Below, piece by piece: positions 32,539-42,748 of a stretch of DNA of 64,000 nucleotides (positions are counted from its first letter, which is position 1; each line of letters begins with the position of its first letter). The DNA is from Cephaloticoccus sp. (lineage in GTDB: Bacteria; Verrucomicrobiota; Verrucomicrobiia; Opitutales; Opitutaceae), in assembly GCA_030833445.1 (NCBI GenBank), contig JAURHD010000008.1, forward strand, positions 62,001 to 126,000, in the 5' to 3' direction. The position numbers were made by a program, and so were the translations under genes. The notes under the pieces are model-generated. The model saw only the letters and a list, made by a program, of their open reading frames with translations, searched no databases and was not told where the DNA came from.

Positions 32539-32583
32539 CCGGCGGGATTGCTTCCTGCCCGTTTGTTGCGCTAGGTTTTTGCT

Positions 32584-33882
32584 GTGCGCCTGCTTCACAC
32601 CAATTCCAAGGAATTTGCCACCCAGCTAGCGGACTTCTGTCGCAACACGGAAGTTCCACGGGAAATCGTGGACACCGTTGCGGGTATATTGGCGGATATT
32701 CGCGCTCATGGAGACATGGCCGTAGCCAATTATGCCGCTCGTTTTGACGGGGTAAAACTGCGTTCCCGGGAATTTCGGGTATCGGCGGACGACCTCGAAT
32801 CAGCGTCCAAACGGACATCGGTATCTGATCGAAAAGCGATCAAAGCCGCCCATGCGAATATTGTGGCCTTCAACCGACAGGGATTGCCCCAGGCTTGGCA
32901 GGGTAAAAACCGGCATGACGCGCTGGTGGGCGAGAAATTTGATCCAATTCGCCGGGTGGGCTTGTATGTCCCCGGAGGACAGGTGCCACTGGTATCGACC
33001 GTGTTGATGACCGCTTCGCTGGCCAAGATCGCTGGTTGCCCGGAGATCGCCGTGTTTACCCCTTCTGATAACAAAGGGAAGATCGCCGATGGTTTGTTGG
33101 CCGCCCTGCATTTTTTGGGTATCGATGAGGTCTATCGCATCGGTGGGGTGCAGGCGATCGGTGCCATGTCCTATGGCACGGAAAGCATACCGGCGGTCGA
33201 TAAAATCTTCGGCCCGGGTAATGCGTATGTTTGCGAGGCCAAGCGACAGGTCTTTGGCACCGTGGGTGTAGACAGCCTGCCAGGACCAAGTGAGGTCATG
33301 GTAATTGCCGATCAGACTGCCCGGGCTGATTTTGTGGCCGCGGACTTGCTGGCTCAAGCGGAACATGGTTCGGGCCGAGAGAAGATATACTTGGTCGTGA
33401 CCGATCAAAAAATTGCGGATAAAATCCACGCTGAAGTGCAGCAACAGGTCGGCACTCTGTCGCGTTCTGAGAAGACTCAACGGGTATTGACCGATGGTTT
33501 TTTGACTGTCGTGGCACCCAGTCTGACCTCGGCTGCCGAGGTGGCCAATTTTGTGGCGCCCGAACATTTGGAACTGATCGTCAAGGAGACTGCAGTCAAA
33601 AGACTGACCAAGGCGATAACGACCGCCGGAGCCATCATGATTGGCAACTACACCCCGACCGCATTGGGTGATTTTACCGCGGGTCCTAGCCATGTGCTTC
33701 CTACGGGTCGCACGGGTAGATTTTTCAGTGGGCTGCGCGTCGCAGATTTTCTGCGCCGCACCAGTATCGTGCGTTACGATTCACGCAGTGTGCGGTCTGG
33801 CAACAAGGTGGTCGCGGCTTTCGCTGCGATGGAAAAACTTGATGCCCACGGACGTTCGGTGGAAATCCGCACCAAGGGCTGA
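32584..33882 (+). CDS. hisD: Histidinol dehydrogenase
   Basis: HisD catalyses the last two oxidations of histidine biosynthesis, histidinol to histidine, with NAD and a metal. It has 432 residues and a GTG start. Landmarks are RRVGLYVPGGQVPLVSTVLM, KIFGPGNAYVCEAKRQVFG, the zinc-binding QAEHGSG segment, ALGDFTAGPSHVLPTG, and the final metal histidine in LDAHGRSVEIR. hisC follows after three bases, so it leads a hisD-hisC-hisB-hisH operon. Confidence 0.97.
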   Translation: MRLLHTNSKEFATQLADFCRNTEVPREIVDTVAGILADIRAHGDMAVANYAARFDGVKLRSREFRVSADDLESASKRTSVSDRKAIKAAHANIVAFNRQGLPQAWQGKNRHDALVGEKFDPIRRVGLYVPGGQVPLVSTVLMTASLAKIAGCPEIAVFTPSDNKGKIADGLLAALHFLGIDEVYRIGGVQAIGAMSYGTESIPAVDKIFGPGNAYVCEAKRQVFGTVGVDSLPGPSEVMVIADQTARADFVAADLLAQAEHGSGREKIYLVVTDQKIADKIHAEVQQQVGTLSRSEKTQRVLTDGFLTVVAPSLTSAAEVANFVAPEHLELIVKETAVKRLTKAITTAGAIMIGNYTPTALGDFTAGPSHVLPTGRTGRFFSGLRVADFLRRTSIVRYDSRSVRSGNKVVAAFAAMEKLDAHGRSVEIRTKG

Positions 33883-33885
33883 ATT

Positions 33886-34989
33886 GTGGACCCGCTGCCG
33901 ATTCATTCCCTCGCTTTGCCGCACGTGGCCAAGCTGCATGCCTATACTCCTGGTCTCCAGCCGACGGAATCGGGATGGACGAAACTCAACACCAACGAGT
34001 GTCCGTATCCACCGAGCCCGAAAGTAGCGGAAGCCCTGCAGCTGGCCATTGGCCGGACCGGTGACACCTTAAGGCTTTATCCGAACCCGAAGAGTCAGCC
34101 GTTACGCACGGCTTTGGCCACTCACCATGGCCTGCAGCCGGATAATGTCTGTGTGGGTAACGGCTCTGACGATATCCTGAACTTGTTGATGCGGTGTTTT
34201 TGCACCCAGGAAAATCCGGCCGGTTTTACCCTGCCGAGCTATTCCCTCTATCCAGTTCTCGTCGGGATACAGGACGCCGGTGCAACCGTGATTGAATTTG
34301 GTCGGTCGATGGAATTGCCGTTGGAGAAAATCGCCCAGAGTGGGGCGAAGATATTTTTCCTGACTTCGCCCAATGCCCCCACCGGAGTGGGCTTTCGGAA
34401 TGCCGATATAGTCCGGATTTTGAATTCATTTGGCGGGGTGTTGGTCGTAGATGAAGCCTACGCACCCTTTGCTCGCGAAAATGCCGTATCCTTGCTGACC
34501 CAACATCCCCGGCTCGTGGTCGTGCGGACCTTTTCCAAAGCCTATGCCTTGGCGGGTATCCGGGTAGGCTATGCCCTGGCGCATGCGGATATTATCGGCC
34601 TGTTGGATCGGGTGCGGGACAGCTACAATGTGAGTCGCTTATCCCAAGTGGCCGCGCTCGCTGCCCTGCAGGATGAGGCATATTATGCCGATGTGATCAA
34701 CCGGGTCCGCCGCACCCGCGACGAAGCGGTCGCTCGCTGGCAGAAACTCGGTTGGTTCACCTATCCTTCTGAGGCCAATTTTATCTTTACCGAGCCGCGC
34801 AACGCTCAAGGGGAGAGTGGGCCAGCTGTCGCCAAAGCGGCTTATGATTTCCTCATGGCGGACAAAATCTTGGTTCGTTACTTTCCGAGCCATGCCTTGA
34901 CCGCTCCGTTTCTGCGTATCAGCGTCGGCACGGATGAGGAAATGCTCATCCTCCAGCAATCCCTCGAAGCATGGCTAAAGCACGCATAG
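33886..34989 (+). CDS. hisC: Histidinol-phosphate aminotransferase
   Basis: HisC is a class II PLP aminotransferase making histidinol phosphate. It has 367 residues from a GTG start three bases after hisD. The PLP lysine lies in [18 protein letters not shown]; other landmarks are [27 protein letters not shown] and [10 protein letters not shown]. The end overlaps hisB by 19 bases, which suggests coupled translation. Confidence 0.96.
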   Translation: MDPLPIHSLALPHVAKLHAYTPGLQPTESGWTKLNTNECPYPPSPKVAEALQLAIGRTGDTLRLYPNPKSQPLRTALATHHGLQPDNVCVGNGSDDILNLLMRCFCTQENPAGFTLPSYSLYPVLVGIQDAGATVIEFGRSMELPLEKIAQSGAKIFFLTSPNAPTGVGFRNADIVRILNSFGGVLVVDEAYAPFARENAVSLLTQHPRLVVVRTFSKAYALAGIRVGYALAHADIIGLLDRVRDSYNVSRLSQVAALAALQDEAYYADVINRVRRTRDEAVARWQKLGWFTYPSEANFIFTEPRNAQGESGPAVAKAAYDFLMADKILVRYFPSHALTAPFLRISVGTDEEMLILQQSLEAWLKHA

Positions 34990-35567
34990 CGAACCTCAGC
35001 CGTAAAACGGCCGAAACGGACATCGTTCTCAAACTCGGGATCGACGGCACGGGTGTTTCCAAAATCGACACCGGGGTGCCGTTCTTCGATCACATGCTCA
35101 CCTTGTTCGCCAAGCATGGGCTCTTCGACCTTGAGATCAAGGCCGTGGGTGACGTCGAGGTTGATTACCACCATACCGTGGAAGATGTCGGTTTGGTTTT
35201 GGGCGATGCGTTCAAGCAGGCCTTGGGCGACAAACTGGGCATCCGCCGCTACGGATTCTTTTTCCTGCCAATGGATGAAGCCTTGGCCCGCGTGGTCGTG
35301 GACCTGAGCGGTCGGGCCTGTCTGGTCTTCGACGCCGTGCCGCCGACCATGTTTGTGCGCGATTTTAATCTCATTCTAGTGAAGGAATTCAGCCGGGCTT
35401 TCAGCAATGCCTTGGGCTGCAATCTCCACGTCAAATTGGAATACGGCGAGGAGCCGCACCATGTGGCCGAAGCCATTTTCAAGGCGTTGGCGCGGGCCAT
35501 GGATGAAGCCACCCGGATCGATGAACGGGCGGCAGGCTCGCTACCGAGCACCAAGGGCTCGCTCTAA
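34971..35567 (+). CDS. hisB: Imidazoleglycerol-phosphate dehydratase
   Basis: This is the monofunctional HisB dehydratase, 198 residues, without the phosphatase domain found in enterobacteria. The manganese-binding histidine motifs are present: [26 protein letters not shown] and [17 protein letters not shown]. The C-terminus [10 protein letters not shown] matches the family. It overlaps hisC by 19 bases; the start [17 protein letters not shown] fits the family N-terminus. hisH begins three bases after its stop. Confidence 0.97.
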   Translation: MAKARIANLSRKTAETDIVLKLGIDGTGVSKIDTGVPFFDHMLTLFAKHGLFDLEIKAVGDVEVDYHHTVEDVGLVLGDAFKQALGDKLGIRRYGFFFLPMDEALARVVVDLSGRACLVFDAVPPTMFVRDFNLILVKEFSRAFSNALGCNLHVKLEYGEEPHHVAEAIFKALARAMDEATRIDERAAGSLPSTKGSL

Positions 35568-35570
35568 GCC

Positions 35571-36206
35571 ATGAAAACGGCTCCGCGAATCGCCGTAATC
35601 GATTACGGCATGGGAAACCTGCGCAGTGTTGCCAAGGCCGTCGAAGCGGCCGGGGGCGACGTTCGAGTGGTTACCAAACCCGATGAATTGGCTACATCGG
35701 ACGGGATAGTGCTGCCCGGGGTCGGCGCGCTGGCAGATTGCGTGACGGCCCTGCGTTCGACCGGTTTGGGCGAGGCGGTTCGATCCTGGATTGCCGCTGA
35801 CCGGCCGTTTCTGGGGGTCTGTCTTGGCATGCAGGCTTTGTTCGATTTCTCCGAGGAGGCCGACACCGAGGGCTTGGGGATTTTCCCGGGCCGGGTGGTC
35901 CGTTTTCGTCTGCCGCCCGAATTCAAGGTGCCCCACATGGGCTGGAATACGGTGCGCTTCACCCAGACCGAAACGCCCCTGACTGAGGGGCTCGCGAACG
36001 AAGGAGAAGCATTTTATTTTGTGCACAGTTACTATTGCGCACCGGCTGATCCTGCACTCGTGCTCGCCGAGTGCGACTATGGCGTGAAATTCACCGCTGC
36101 CATCGCCCGTAGCCGGTGTTTCGCCACGCAGTTTCACCCGGAAAAAAGTCAGACCAAGGGGATTCAACTCTACCGAAATTTTGTGACCGTGGCTGGCCGA
36201 GTTTGA
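35571..36206 (+). CDS. hisH: Imidazole glycerol phosphate synthase, glutamine amidotransferase subunit
   Basis: HisH supplies ammonia from glutamine to HisF. It has 211 residues: IDYGMGNLRSVAKAVEAAG, the nucleophile C84 in FLGVCLGMQALFDFSEE, and the His/Glu pair in QFHPEKSQTKGIQLYRNF. hisF and hisA do not follow; after a 120-base gap the next gene is citrate synthase, so the rest of the pathway must be elsewhere. Confidence 0.97.
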   Translation: MKTAPRIAVIDYGMGNLRSVAKAVEAAGGDVRVVTKPDELATSDGIVLPGVGALADCVTALRSTGLGEAVRSWIAADRPFLGVCLGMQALFDFSEEADTEGLGIFPGRVVRFRLPPEFKVPHMGWNTVRFTQTETPLTEGLANEGEAFYFVHSYYCAPADPALVLAECDYGVKFTAAIARSRCFATQFHPEKSQTKGIQLYRNFVTVAGRV

Positions 36207-36326
36207 TCGGTTGGTGTTCACGTTTGCTTACGGTTGGTGGTCGCTGAGCTAATTTTGGCCCAAAGTTCAGCTTACCGGTCTTCTTTGCTTTGCATGCGGG
36301 GAGGAAACGGATTGGTTTAGCTCATC

Positions 36327-37622
36327 ATGGCAAAGACGGCATCACTCAAAATCGACGACAAACCGTTTGACCTCCCGATTATGACCGGCTCCGAGGGGGA
36401 GCAGGCCATAGATGTGCGTCGGTTACGGGCCGAATCCGGTTACATTTGCTTTGACCAAGGCTATGGCAACACGGGCTCATGCGAGAGCAATATTACCTAT
36501 CTGGATGGCGATAACGGTATACTGCGTCACCGCGGTTATCCGATCGAACAGCTGGCCCAACACAGTGATTTTGTCGAAACCGCCTACCTGGTGATTTACG
36601 GCGAATTGCCCACCGAAAAGCAACGGAACCACTTTGGCACCTTGTTGCGGAAGAACGCGGCAATTGAGACGCAGATGCAGCGCATCTTTGAAGGGTTTCC
36701 GGACGATGCGCCACCTATGGCGATGCTTTCGTCGATTGTGGCGTCACTGGCGGCGCATTACCCGGAACTGGCCACGAATAATTTCGAACGGGATTTGCAG
36801 AATTTCGACCTTGCGGCTGCAATGGCCATTTCGAAGATCCGCACTATCGGCGCGATGCTTTATCGCTACCAAAACGGCATGCCCTATGTGCATCCGAAGG
36901 ATATACCGTTCTGCGAGAACTTCCTGCACATGATGTTCTCCGAGCCGTATAAGGATTACGTCGCGGAGCCCGAGATTGCCAAAGCGCTCAACCTGCTCCT
37001 TCTCCTGCACGCCGATCATGAGCAAAACTGCAGCACCTCCACGGTGCGCATGGTTGGATCCAGCGCAGCCAATCTCTTCACCTCTTTGTCGGCGGGTATT
37101 TCCGCACTGTCCGGTCCGTTGCACGGCGGCGCCAACACCGCGGTGATGAACATGCTGCAGATGATTCATGATGAAGGCGACGATGGCACCCGATTCATCG
37201 AGGCCGCCAAGTCCGGCAGCAAGAGCAGCCGTCTGATGGGTTTTGGTCATGCCGTGTATCGTAATTTCGATCCACGGGCGAAGATCATTGGCGATGCCTG
37301 TGAAAAGGTTCTGGCGAAGCTGGGTATCGATGATCCTTTACTCGAAATCGCCCGAAACCTCGAACAGGCCGCGCTGAAGGATGATTATTTCCTGTCCCGC
37401 AAACTTTACCCCAATGTTGATTTCTATTCTGGCATCATCATGCGCGCTTTGGGGATACCGGTGAACATGTTCACGGTGGTCTTCGCGATTGGCCGTGCCC
37501 CGGGTTGGATCGCCAACTGGCGGGAAGTGGCCTCGCAGCCGAAGGGTCGGATCTATCGTCCTCGGCAAATCTATTCCGGGCCAGTCAAGCGCGACTACAC
37601 GCCGATGGGTGATCGGGGCTGA
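36327..37622 (+). CDS. gltA: Citrate synthase
   Basis: GltA condenses oxaloacetate and acetyl-CoA. Its 431 residues fit the hexameric type I enzyme. Landmarks are [17 protein letters not shown], the catalytic region [33 protein letters not shown] and the aspartate-bearing [18 protein letters not shown]. It is preceded by a 120-base spacer in which no clear promoter could be called. It converges on the next gene with only five bases between stops and no visible terminator. Confidence 0.97.
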   Translation: MAKTASLKIDDKPFDLPIMTGSEGEQAIDVRRLRAESGYICFDQGYGNTGSCESNITYLDGDNGILRHRGYPIEQLAQHSDFVETAYLVIYGELPTEKQRNHFGTLLRKNAAIETQMQRIFEGFPDDAPPMAMLSSIVASLAAHYPELATNNFERDLQNFDLAAAMAISKIRTIGAMLYRYQNGMPYVHPKDIPFCENFLHMMFSEPYKDYVAEPEIAKALNLLLLLHADHEQNCSTSTVRMVGSSAANLFTSLSAGISALSGPLHGGANTAVMNMLQMIHDEGDDGTRFIEAAKSGSKSSRLMGFGHAVYRNFDPRAKIIGDACEKVLAKLGIDDPLLEIARNLEQAALKDDYFLSRKLYPNVDFYSGIIMRALGIPVNMFTVVFAIGRAPGWIANWREVASQPKGRIYRPRQIYSGPVKRDYTPMGDRG

Positions 37623-37627
37623 TCACC

Positions 37628-38365
37628 TCAAGAATTGGTTTCGGCGGCTTTTTTTGCCGCGGCCGGGTCGTGCATCAGGTCATCGAGTTTCAGTCCGGTG
37701 CTGACCTGCAGTCCTTTGATAAAGCGCCAGAGGGCCAGCATCATCATGGCCATGCTGGGCACAACAATCACGGGCCAGCTCCAGAGATGCATTTTCCCGA
37801 GCTCGTTGTTGAATGCCTCGGTTCCAGCCGGGCTGACCAACAGATACCTTGCCAGCACGTAGTTTAGCACGGCACTGACAAAAAATGACAGGGCAAGCAG
37901 TCGACTAGCGGACAACATCAGGCGAGGGAAGTCTCCCTTGGTGCCGCGTTCTTCCAGTGCTGCATCAATCCGATCGATATTCATGAGTTGAGGATTGTAG
38001 AGAATTTCCTGCACTAGGGGCAGCTTGGTCCGGGTGGAGAACAGCACTGCGCAGCCGATCACGGTGGGAATGGCAGCTTCTTTGACTGCGAACCAGAAAC
38101 CATCCAGTTTCATCAGACCGAATCCCCCGGAAATGAGCACACTGGCGAATCCGATTGCCGAGATGAAATTTACGCGCCGCCGCCGAATGAAGTCCTGCAA
38201 CCCGTAGCCAATGGGGAAGAGCAGGGCGATGATGAGTCCCCAGGTGGGTCCCAACCCGTTGACGCCACTGAATTTTGTGAGCACCAAGGTAGGCAACGCG
38301 ACGTTGCAGATGAGGTTGATCAGTAGATTTTCGCGTTTTGGGGCAGGTTTGTCAGGAGCGTTCAT
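37628..38365 (-). CDS. VC0807-type integral membrane protein
   Basis: A 245-residue protein with about six predicted membrane segments, for example LLINLICNVALPTLVLT, LGLIIALLFPIGYGLQDF-like and NFISAIGFASVLISGGFGLM, then KEAAIPTVIGCAVLFS, and two near the C-terminus. The GYGLQDFIRRRRVNFISAIG pattern and overall layout match the VC0807/intracellular-septation-A-like family, whose function is unknown. It is divergent from pdxJ with 54 bases between, and converges with gltA. The family assignment is from pattern memory, so moderate. Confidence 0.65.
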   Translation of the reverse strand: MNAPDKPAPKRENLLINLICNVALPTLVLTKFSGVNGLGPTWGLIIALLFPIGYGLQDFIRRRRVNFISAIGFASVLISGGFGLMKLDGFWFAVKEAAIPTVIGCAVLFSTRTKLPLVQEILYNPQLMNIDRIDAALEERGTKGDFPRLMLSASRLLALSFFVSAVLNYVLARYLLVSPAGTEAFNNELGKMHLWSWPVIVVPSMAMMMLALWRFIKGLQVSTGLKLDDLMHDPAAAKKAAETNS

Positions 38366-38419
38366 TTCGTTTTGCTATGGAGAATTACTCGCTGTTTTAT
38401 CAGGTCAAACTTCTGTCCC

Positions 38420-39163
38420 ATGATTCTCCTTGGTATTAATATCGATCACTGTGCCACCGTGCGGGAGGCCCGTTACCGCGACGCGGTCGAAGCCGTCGGT
38501 GGGGCCGTCGAACCGGATCCGATTGCGCTGGCCTTGTTGGCTGAACGTGCCGGGGCGGACGGGATAACCGCCCATCTCCGGGAGGATCGGCGCCATGTGC
38601 AGGATCGGGATATCTGGCGCCTCCGTGAAAGTATAGCCACCCGCTTGAATCTCGAGATGGCCTGCACCCCTGAAATGGTGAAACTGGCTTTGGAGCTGAA
38701 ACCCGCCTCCGTATGCTTGGTGCCTGAGAGTCGGGAGGAAATAACCACGGAGGGTGGGCTGGATGTGGTGGGTAATCGTGAGAAGGTTAAAGTTTGTGTT
38801 GATGCCATGAATGCGGCGGGCATCAAAACGAGCCTCTTTATTGATCCCGATGAACCGCAGATCGAACTGGCGGCGGAACTCGGTGCCCCTTGGGTTGAGC
38901 TTCATACCGGGGCTTATGCCAACGCCTACTTTGGGGATAAACGCGCGCAGGAGTTTCAACGATTGAGATTGGGGTGTGCCCGGGCGCACGACTGCGGGTT
39001 GACCGTCAATGCCGGGCACGGCATCAACTACGTCAATATTGCGGAAGTGCGGACCTTGCCGCATCTGCACGAACTTAACATCGGCCACAGCATCATCAGC
39101 CGGGCACTGTTTACCGGGATCGAGGAAGCCATAGTCACGATGAAAGCCCGGATGAATCCATGA
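38420..39163 (+). CDS. pdxJ: Pyridoxine 5'-phosphate synthase
   Basis: PdxJ closes the pyridoxine ring from 3-amino-2-oxopropyl phosphate and deoxyxylulose phosphate. I start at ATG 38420, which yields the canonical N-terminus MILLGINIDHCATVREARY and 247 residues; an in-frame upstream ATG would add 16 non-conserved residues. Other motifs are DGITAHLREDRRHVQDRD, VELHTGAYANAY, VNAGHGINYVN and LNIGHSIISRALF. It overlaps acpS by four bases (ATGA). Confidence 0.97.
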   Translation: MILLGINIDHCATVREARYRDAVEAVGGAVEPDPIALALLAERAGADGITAHLREDRRHVQDRDIWRLRESIATRLNLEMACTPEMVKLALELKPASVCLVPESREEITTEGGLDVVGNREKVKVCVDAMNAAGIKTSLFIDPDEPQIELAAELGAPWVELHTGAYANAYFGDKRAQEFQRLRLGCARAHDCGLTVNAGHGINYVNIAEVRTLPHLHELNIGHSIISRALFTGIEEAIVTMKARMNP

Positions 39164-39579
39164 GTGGCGGCATGGGAATTACTTTGCCGCCCGGTGGCGT
39201 CTTATTGGGACTTGGTTGCGACCTCGTAGAAGTGGAGCGCATCCATGGTGTGCTTGAACGCCACGCTGACCGCTTTCTCAAACGCACATTTACTGATGAG
39301 GAACAAGCTTACTGCTCCGGGTTGAAACATCCGCACAAGCATTATGCTGCACGATGGGCGGCCAAGGAAGCGGTCTCCAAGGCGTTTTCCACCGGCATTG
39401 GCGGTCACTTGGAGTGGACTTCAATTTCCGTTTATCATGGTTCACGGCATGAGCCTTTGGTGCGTTTGGATGCCAAGGCGCAGGCGTTGCTTGAATCACT
39501 GGGTGGCACCGGCGTCCTGCTTTCATTGTCCCATACCGAAACACACGCCATGGCGGTAGCCGCTTTGGTGCGGAGCTAA
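39160..39579 (+). CDS. acpS: Holo-[acyl-carrier-protein] synthase
   Basis: AcpS attaches phosphopantetheine to acyl carrier protein. It has 139 residues. The magnesium-binding Asp lies in GLGCDLVEVERIHGVLERH and the Glu in RWAAKEAVSKAFSTGIG. About 15 residues precede the usual start (MSGGMGITLPPGGVL), so an internal start is possible, but the four-base overlap with pdxJ favours the longer form. The pdxJ-acpS pairing is common in many bacteria. Confidence 0.95.
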   Translation: MSGGMGITLPPGGVLLGLGCDLVEVERIHGVLERHADRFLKRTFTDEEQAYCSGLKHPHKHYAARWAAKEAVSKAFSTGIGGHLEWTSISVYHGSRHEPLVRLDAKAQALLESLGGTGVLLSLSHTETHAMAVAALVRS

Positions 39580-39584
39580 TTGTC

Positions 39585-40112
39585 ATGGACAATCCTGATC
39601 CTCGGCCACCGTCGCCTTCACAACTCTCCAAGACTCCTTCCTGGATATCATTGGGTTTCATTCTCGGCGTGCTATTCATCTGGTTTCTGCCCAAGCCTCC
39701 GCCCGAGGTGATTGAAGTGCCGGTTAAGGACGAAACTCCGGCTCCCTTGGTGGCCACGCGTTCGTCACCGGATTTCACCAAGATCGAAGCGGTCTTTGCT
39801 ATGTGGGACCGATATGCCGTCTGGGACAATAATCTGACCGAGGTCGCTCTCTGGGACATTGAGTCCAAGCAATACTCCCATTTCTATGAAATCCGTCGGG
39901 CCAATGATAACTACTACTATCGATCGATCACCCGGCTGACCCGTCCAGTTCTGACCCATGGGGTGGATACTAATGCGCCCTTGTTGTTTACCGAACCTGA
40001 TCTGAAACGGCAGGAATGGCTGCAGCAACGCGATGCCGAAACATGGAAGGCGATCGCTGATTCAATTCAAAAAATCGCCCCGCCTGAAAAACCGGTTACC
40101 AAACCGCAGTGA
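39585..40112 (+). CDS. Hypothetical single-pass membrane protein
   Basis: A 175-residue protein that I do not recognise. A Pro-rich cytosolic lead is followed by one membrane helix (residues about 21-36, WISLGFILGVLFIWFLP). The domain after it is probably periplasmic and has an unusual run of aromatic and acidic residues (VFAMWDRYAVWDNNLTEVAL, YEIRRANDNYYYRSITRL). It starts five bases after acpS and its stop touches the nnr start, so it belongs to the pdxJ-acpS operon. Confidence 0.8.
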   Translation: MDNPDPRPPSPSQLSKTPSWISLGFILGVLFIWFLPKPPPEVIEVPVKDETPAPLVATRSSPDFTKIEAVFAMWDRYAVWDNNLTEVALWDIESKQYSHFYEIRRANDNYYYRSITRLTRPVLTHGVDTNAPLLFTEPDLKRQEWLQQRDAETWKAIADSIQKIAPPEKPVTKPQ

Positions 40113-40113
40113 G

Positions 40114-41601
40114 ATGACCACGGGCTGGGCGCATCCGATTCTTTCGGTCGAGGAAACCAAGGTGTTGGAAGCGCGGCTATTCGCCGACGATGAAGCGGCG
40201 GAGTGGCGGGCCATGCAGTTGGCGGGTCGAGCCGTGGCTGAGGCCGTGCTGGCGGATTTCGATGAAATCGGCGGGATCCCTGAGGGTTCGCAAATATTGG
40301 TCCTGGCAGGCAAAGGTCACAATGGCGGTGATGCACTACTGGCGGCGCAGATCATTTTGGAGCGTTATCCGAAAGTGCGGGCCGATGTCCGCTTGGTTTA
40401 TGGCATGCGTGGATTGCGCCCGTTGGCCTTGCGATGCTGGCAGCAGCTCCAAAACAACCATGCCTGTAATGTCCGCGAAATCGCAGAACACGGTTTGTTG
40501 GATGCTTACGACCTCTGTCTGGATGGGATCTTTGGCTTACAATTTCGACCTCCTTTGGACGACCGCTCATCCCGGCTACTACAGAAGATAAATGCACTGC
40601 CAATAAAGTTACGGGCAGCGGTTGATTTGCCGAGTGGTGCCAATGAAAAGGACGCGTTCAAGGCCGATTTTACCTACGCGACCGGCGTATTAAAGAAACC
40701 GGTTCTTTCATGGCCGAATGCGGGTCGGTTACGGTATCTCGATTTAGGATTTTTTGAATCAGGCGGTGCAGTTGGGTCTCGGGATTCTGTCCTGACGGAC
40801 AATGTGCTGGAGCCACTACGCGAGTGGCGTGATCCCCATGCGGATAAGCGCAGTCAGGGTCATCTCTTTGTGGTGGCGGGTTCGCGTAATTATCCCGGAG
40901 CTGCCTTGATGACGGTGACGGCGGCATTGCGCAGTGGGGCAGGATTAGTGACGGCCTTTGTGCCGGAATCATTGGTCCCGGTTTTTGCGGCGCAAGTGCC
41001 CGAGGCTATCTGGGTAGGTTGGCCAGAAACACCCAACGGAGGACTTGCATTGGAAGGACGGCATTTGCTCCTAGAGCGCATGTCACGGGCTACGGCATTG
41101 GTGCTGGGTCCAGGATTGGGACGGGAGGTTGAGACAATCGCCTTGGCGGCTGATATGGTGAAATCATCCCCGGTGCCGATCTTGATCGATGCGGATGCGT
41201 TGCAACCCGATGTGATTGCGCTCGCGACATCCCCGCTGGTGCTGACGCCTCATGCCGGCGAATATGCACGCATTGCCGGAAAGCGGGAGCTCAAGGAATT
41301 TGCGTCATCGGTGCCGGCGACCGTAGTCTTGAAAGGACCGGTCACCCGAATTTGTGGCGGAAAAGAAATCTATCACAGTCTTTTAGGCGGGCCTGTTTTG
41401 GCCAGAGGTGGCAGCGGAGATCTGCTGGCTGGCATTGTCGGTGCGCAACTGGCGCGGACGCCGGATGATGGGTTGGCGGCGGTATGCCGTGGGGTGGTGT
41501 GGCATGGATTGGCGGCGGATGCCCTTGCCCGGAAACACGGGGCGGTGGCAGTGCGCACGACCCAGTTGCTCGACTTTTTGCCCAACGCCCTAAGAATGTA
41601 G
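40114..41601 (+). CDS. nnr: Bifunctional NAD(P)H-hydrate epimerase / ADP-dependent dehydratase
   Basis: This enzyme repairs damaged NADHX and NADPHX. I start at ATG 40114 (MTTGWAHPILSVEETKVLEA), 495 residues; the frame extends back into the previous gene. The N-terminal YjeF_N epimerase domain has GKGHNGGDALLAAQIILERY. The C-terminal kinase-like dehydratase domain has RSQGHLFVVAGSRNYPGAAL, VLGPGLGRE, LIDADALQPD, LTPHAGEYARIAG and RGGSGDLLAGIVGAQLA. dprA starts two bases after the stop. Confidence 0.95.
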   Translation: MTTGWAHPILSVEETKVLEARLFADDEAAEWRAMQLAGRAVAEAVLADFDEIGGIPEGSQILVLAGKGHNGGDALLAAQIILERYPKVRADVRLVYGMRGLRPLALRCWQQLQNNHACNVREIAEHGLLDAYDLCLDGIFGLQFRPPLDDRSSRLLQKINALPIKLRAAVDLPSGANEKDAFKADFTYATGVLKKPVLSWPNAGRLRYLDLGFFESGGAVGSRDSVLTDNVLEPLREWRDPHADKRSQGHLFVVAGSRNYPGAALMTVTAALRSGAGLVTAFVPESLVPVFAAQVPEAIWVGWPETPNGGLALEGRHLLLERMSRATALVLGPGLGREVETIALAADMVKSSPVPILIDADALQPDVIALATSPLVLTPHAGEYARIAGKRELKEFASSVPATVVLKGPVTRICGGKEIYHSLLGGPVLARGGSGDLLAGIVGAQLARTPDDGLAAVCRGVVWHGLAADALARKHGAVAVRTTQLLDFLPNALRM

Positions 41602-41603
41602 GC

Positions 41604-42737
41604 ATGAAAGCTGAGTTGACCGCACCACAGGCTTTGCTGGTGCTCAACGCGCTGCCGAATATCGGTCCGATTACGTTGAACCGAATTCTCGAACAGCAAG
41701 GCAATGATCCGCGAAAAATCTTTGCGGCCACGGCGCGACAGTTGGAGCAAGTCAACGGTGTGGGACCGGCAATCAGCTCCACCATCTTGAATTGGCGGGA
41801 GCATTTCGATTTGGAGCGGGAGGAGGAGAGGATGGCAAAAGCCCACACGGTCTTTGTGACTCCGGACGATCCGGGTTACCCGAAGTTGCTCAAGGAAATC
41901 AACGACCCACCGATCGGGCTTTATCGAAAGGGCGATTATGAATTTGGCCAACCCTGCATCGCCATTGTCGGCAGTCGGCGCACGTCACTTTACGGTCAGA
42001 GTATCGCGAAAAAATTTGGCGCAGAACTGGCGCGCCTCGGGTTCTGCATCGTGAGTGGACTCGCCCGGGGGATCGATACCGCGGCGCACGAAGGTGCACT
42101 GTCCGTGGGCGGCAAGACCGCCGCAGTGCTCGGGTGTGGGATTGATATCGTTTATCCGCCGGAAAATCTCGAACTTTACCGACAGATTGAAACCGCGGGT
42201 GCCATCTTATCTGAGTTTCCATTTGGTCGACGGGCTGATCGCCAAAGTTTTCCGATGCGCAATCGCGTGGTGGCTGGAATCTGTGACGCGGTCATTGTGG
42301 TGGAGAGTGATGTCAATGGCGGGTCGATGATCACGGCGCGTTTCGCCGGTGAACAAGGTCGATTGGTCTATGCGGTGCCCGGACGAATTGATCAGGCGAC
42401 GAGTCACGGCTGCCACCAGCTGATCCGGGATGGCGCTACTCTCATCACGAGTGTGGACGATATTCTATCCGAACTCAACTATCTGGACGGACTGCGACCG
42501 GCCCCGATTCCCCCCAAGGATCGGGTTGGAGCCACGGGCAATAATCACGCGGGCGTATTGTCGCCGGACGAGACCAAGGTCATGGCCTGTTTCACCGGCG
42601 GGTCGATACTAACACCAGATGCGCTTACTGAACAAACGTGCCTGTCTGCCTCCGAGCTATCCTCGGTGTTGATGATGCTCGAACTCAAACGTCTGTTGGT
42701 CCGACGATTGGACGGTAGTTTCGAAGTCAGATCCTAA
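41604..42737 (+). CDS. dprA: DNA processing protein DprA
   Basis: DprA loads RecA on incoming single-stranded DNA during transformation. I start at ATG 41604 (MKAELTAPQALLVLNALPNI), 377 residues. A helix-hairpin-helix-like N-terminal part (VNGVGPAISSTILNW) precedes the Rossmann core with CIAIVGSRRTSLYGQ, VSGLARGIDTAAHEGALSVG, LGCGIDIVYPPEN and SEFPFG. The C-terminal winged-helix segment (TEQTCLSASELSSVLMMLEL) is kept. Its presence hints at competence, unproven here. Confidence 0.96.
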   Translation: MKAELTAPQALLVLNALPNIGPITLNRILEQQGNDPRKIFAATARQLEQVNGVGPAISSTILNWREHFDLEREEERMAKAHTVFVTPDDPGYPKLLKEINDPPIGLYRKGDYEFGQPCIAIVGSRRTSLYGQSIAKKFGAELARLGFCIVSGLARGIDTAAHEGALSVGGKTAAVLGCGIDIVYPPENLELYRQIETAGAILSEFPFGRRADRQSFPMRNRVVAGICDAVIVVESDVNGGSMITARFAGEQGRLVYAVPGRIDQATSHGCHQLIRDGATLITSVDDILSELNYLDGLRPAPIPPKDRVGATGNNHAGVLSPDETKVMACFTGGSILTPDALTEQTCLSASELSSVLMMLELKRLLVRRLDGSFEVRS

Positions 42738-42748
42738 ATTGGTCCAGC

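Noticed and set aside
36207-36326. Promoter for gltA in the 120-base spacer
   Set aside because: Several TTG- and TAA-containing pairs exist, but none has both good boxes and good spacing, so no call is made.
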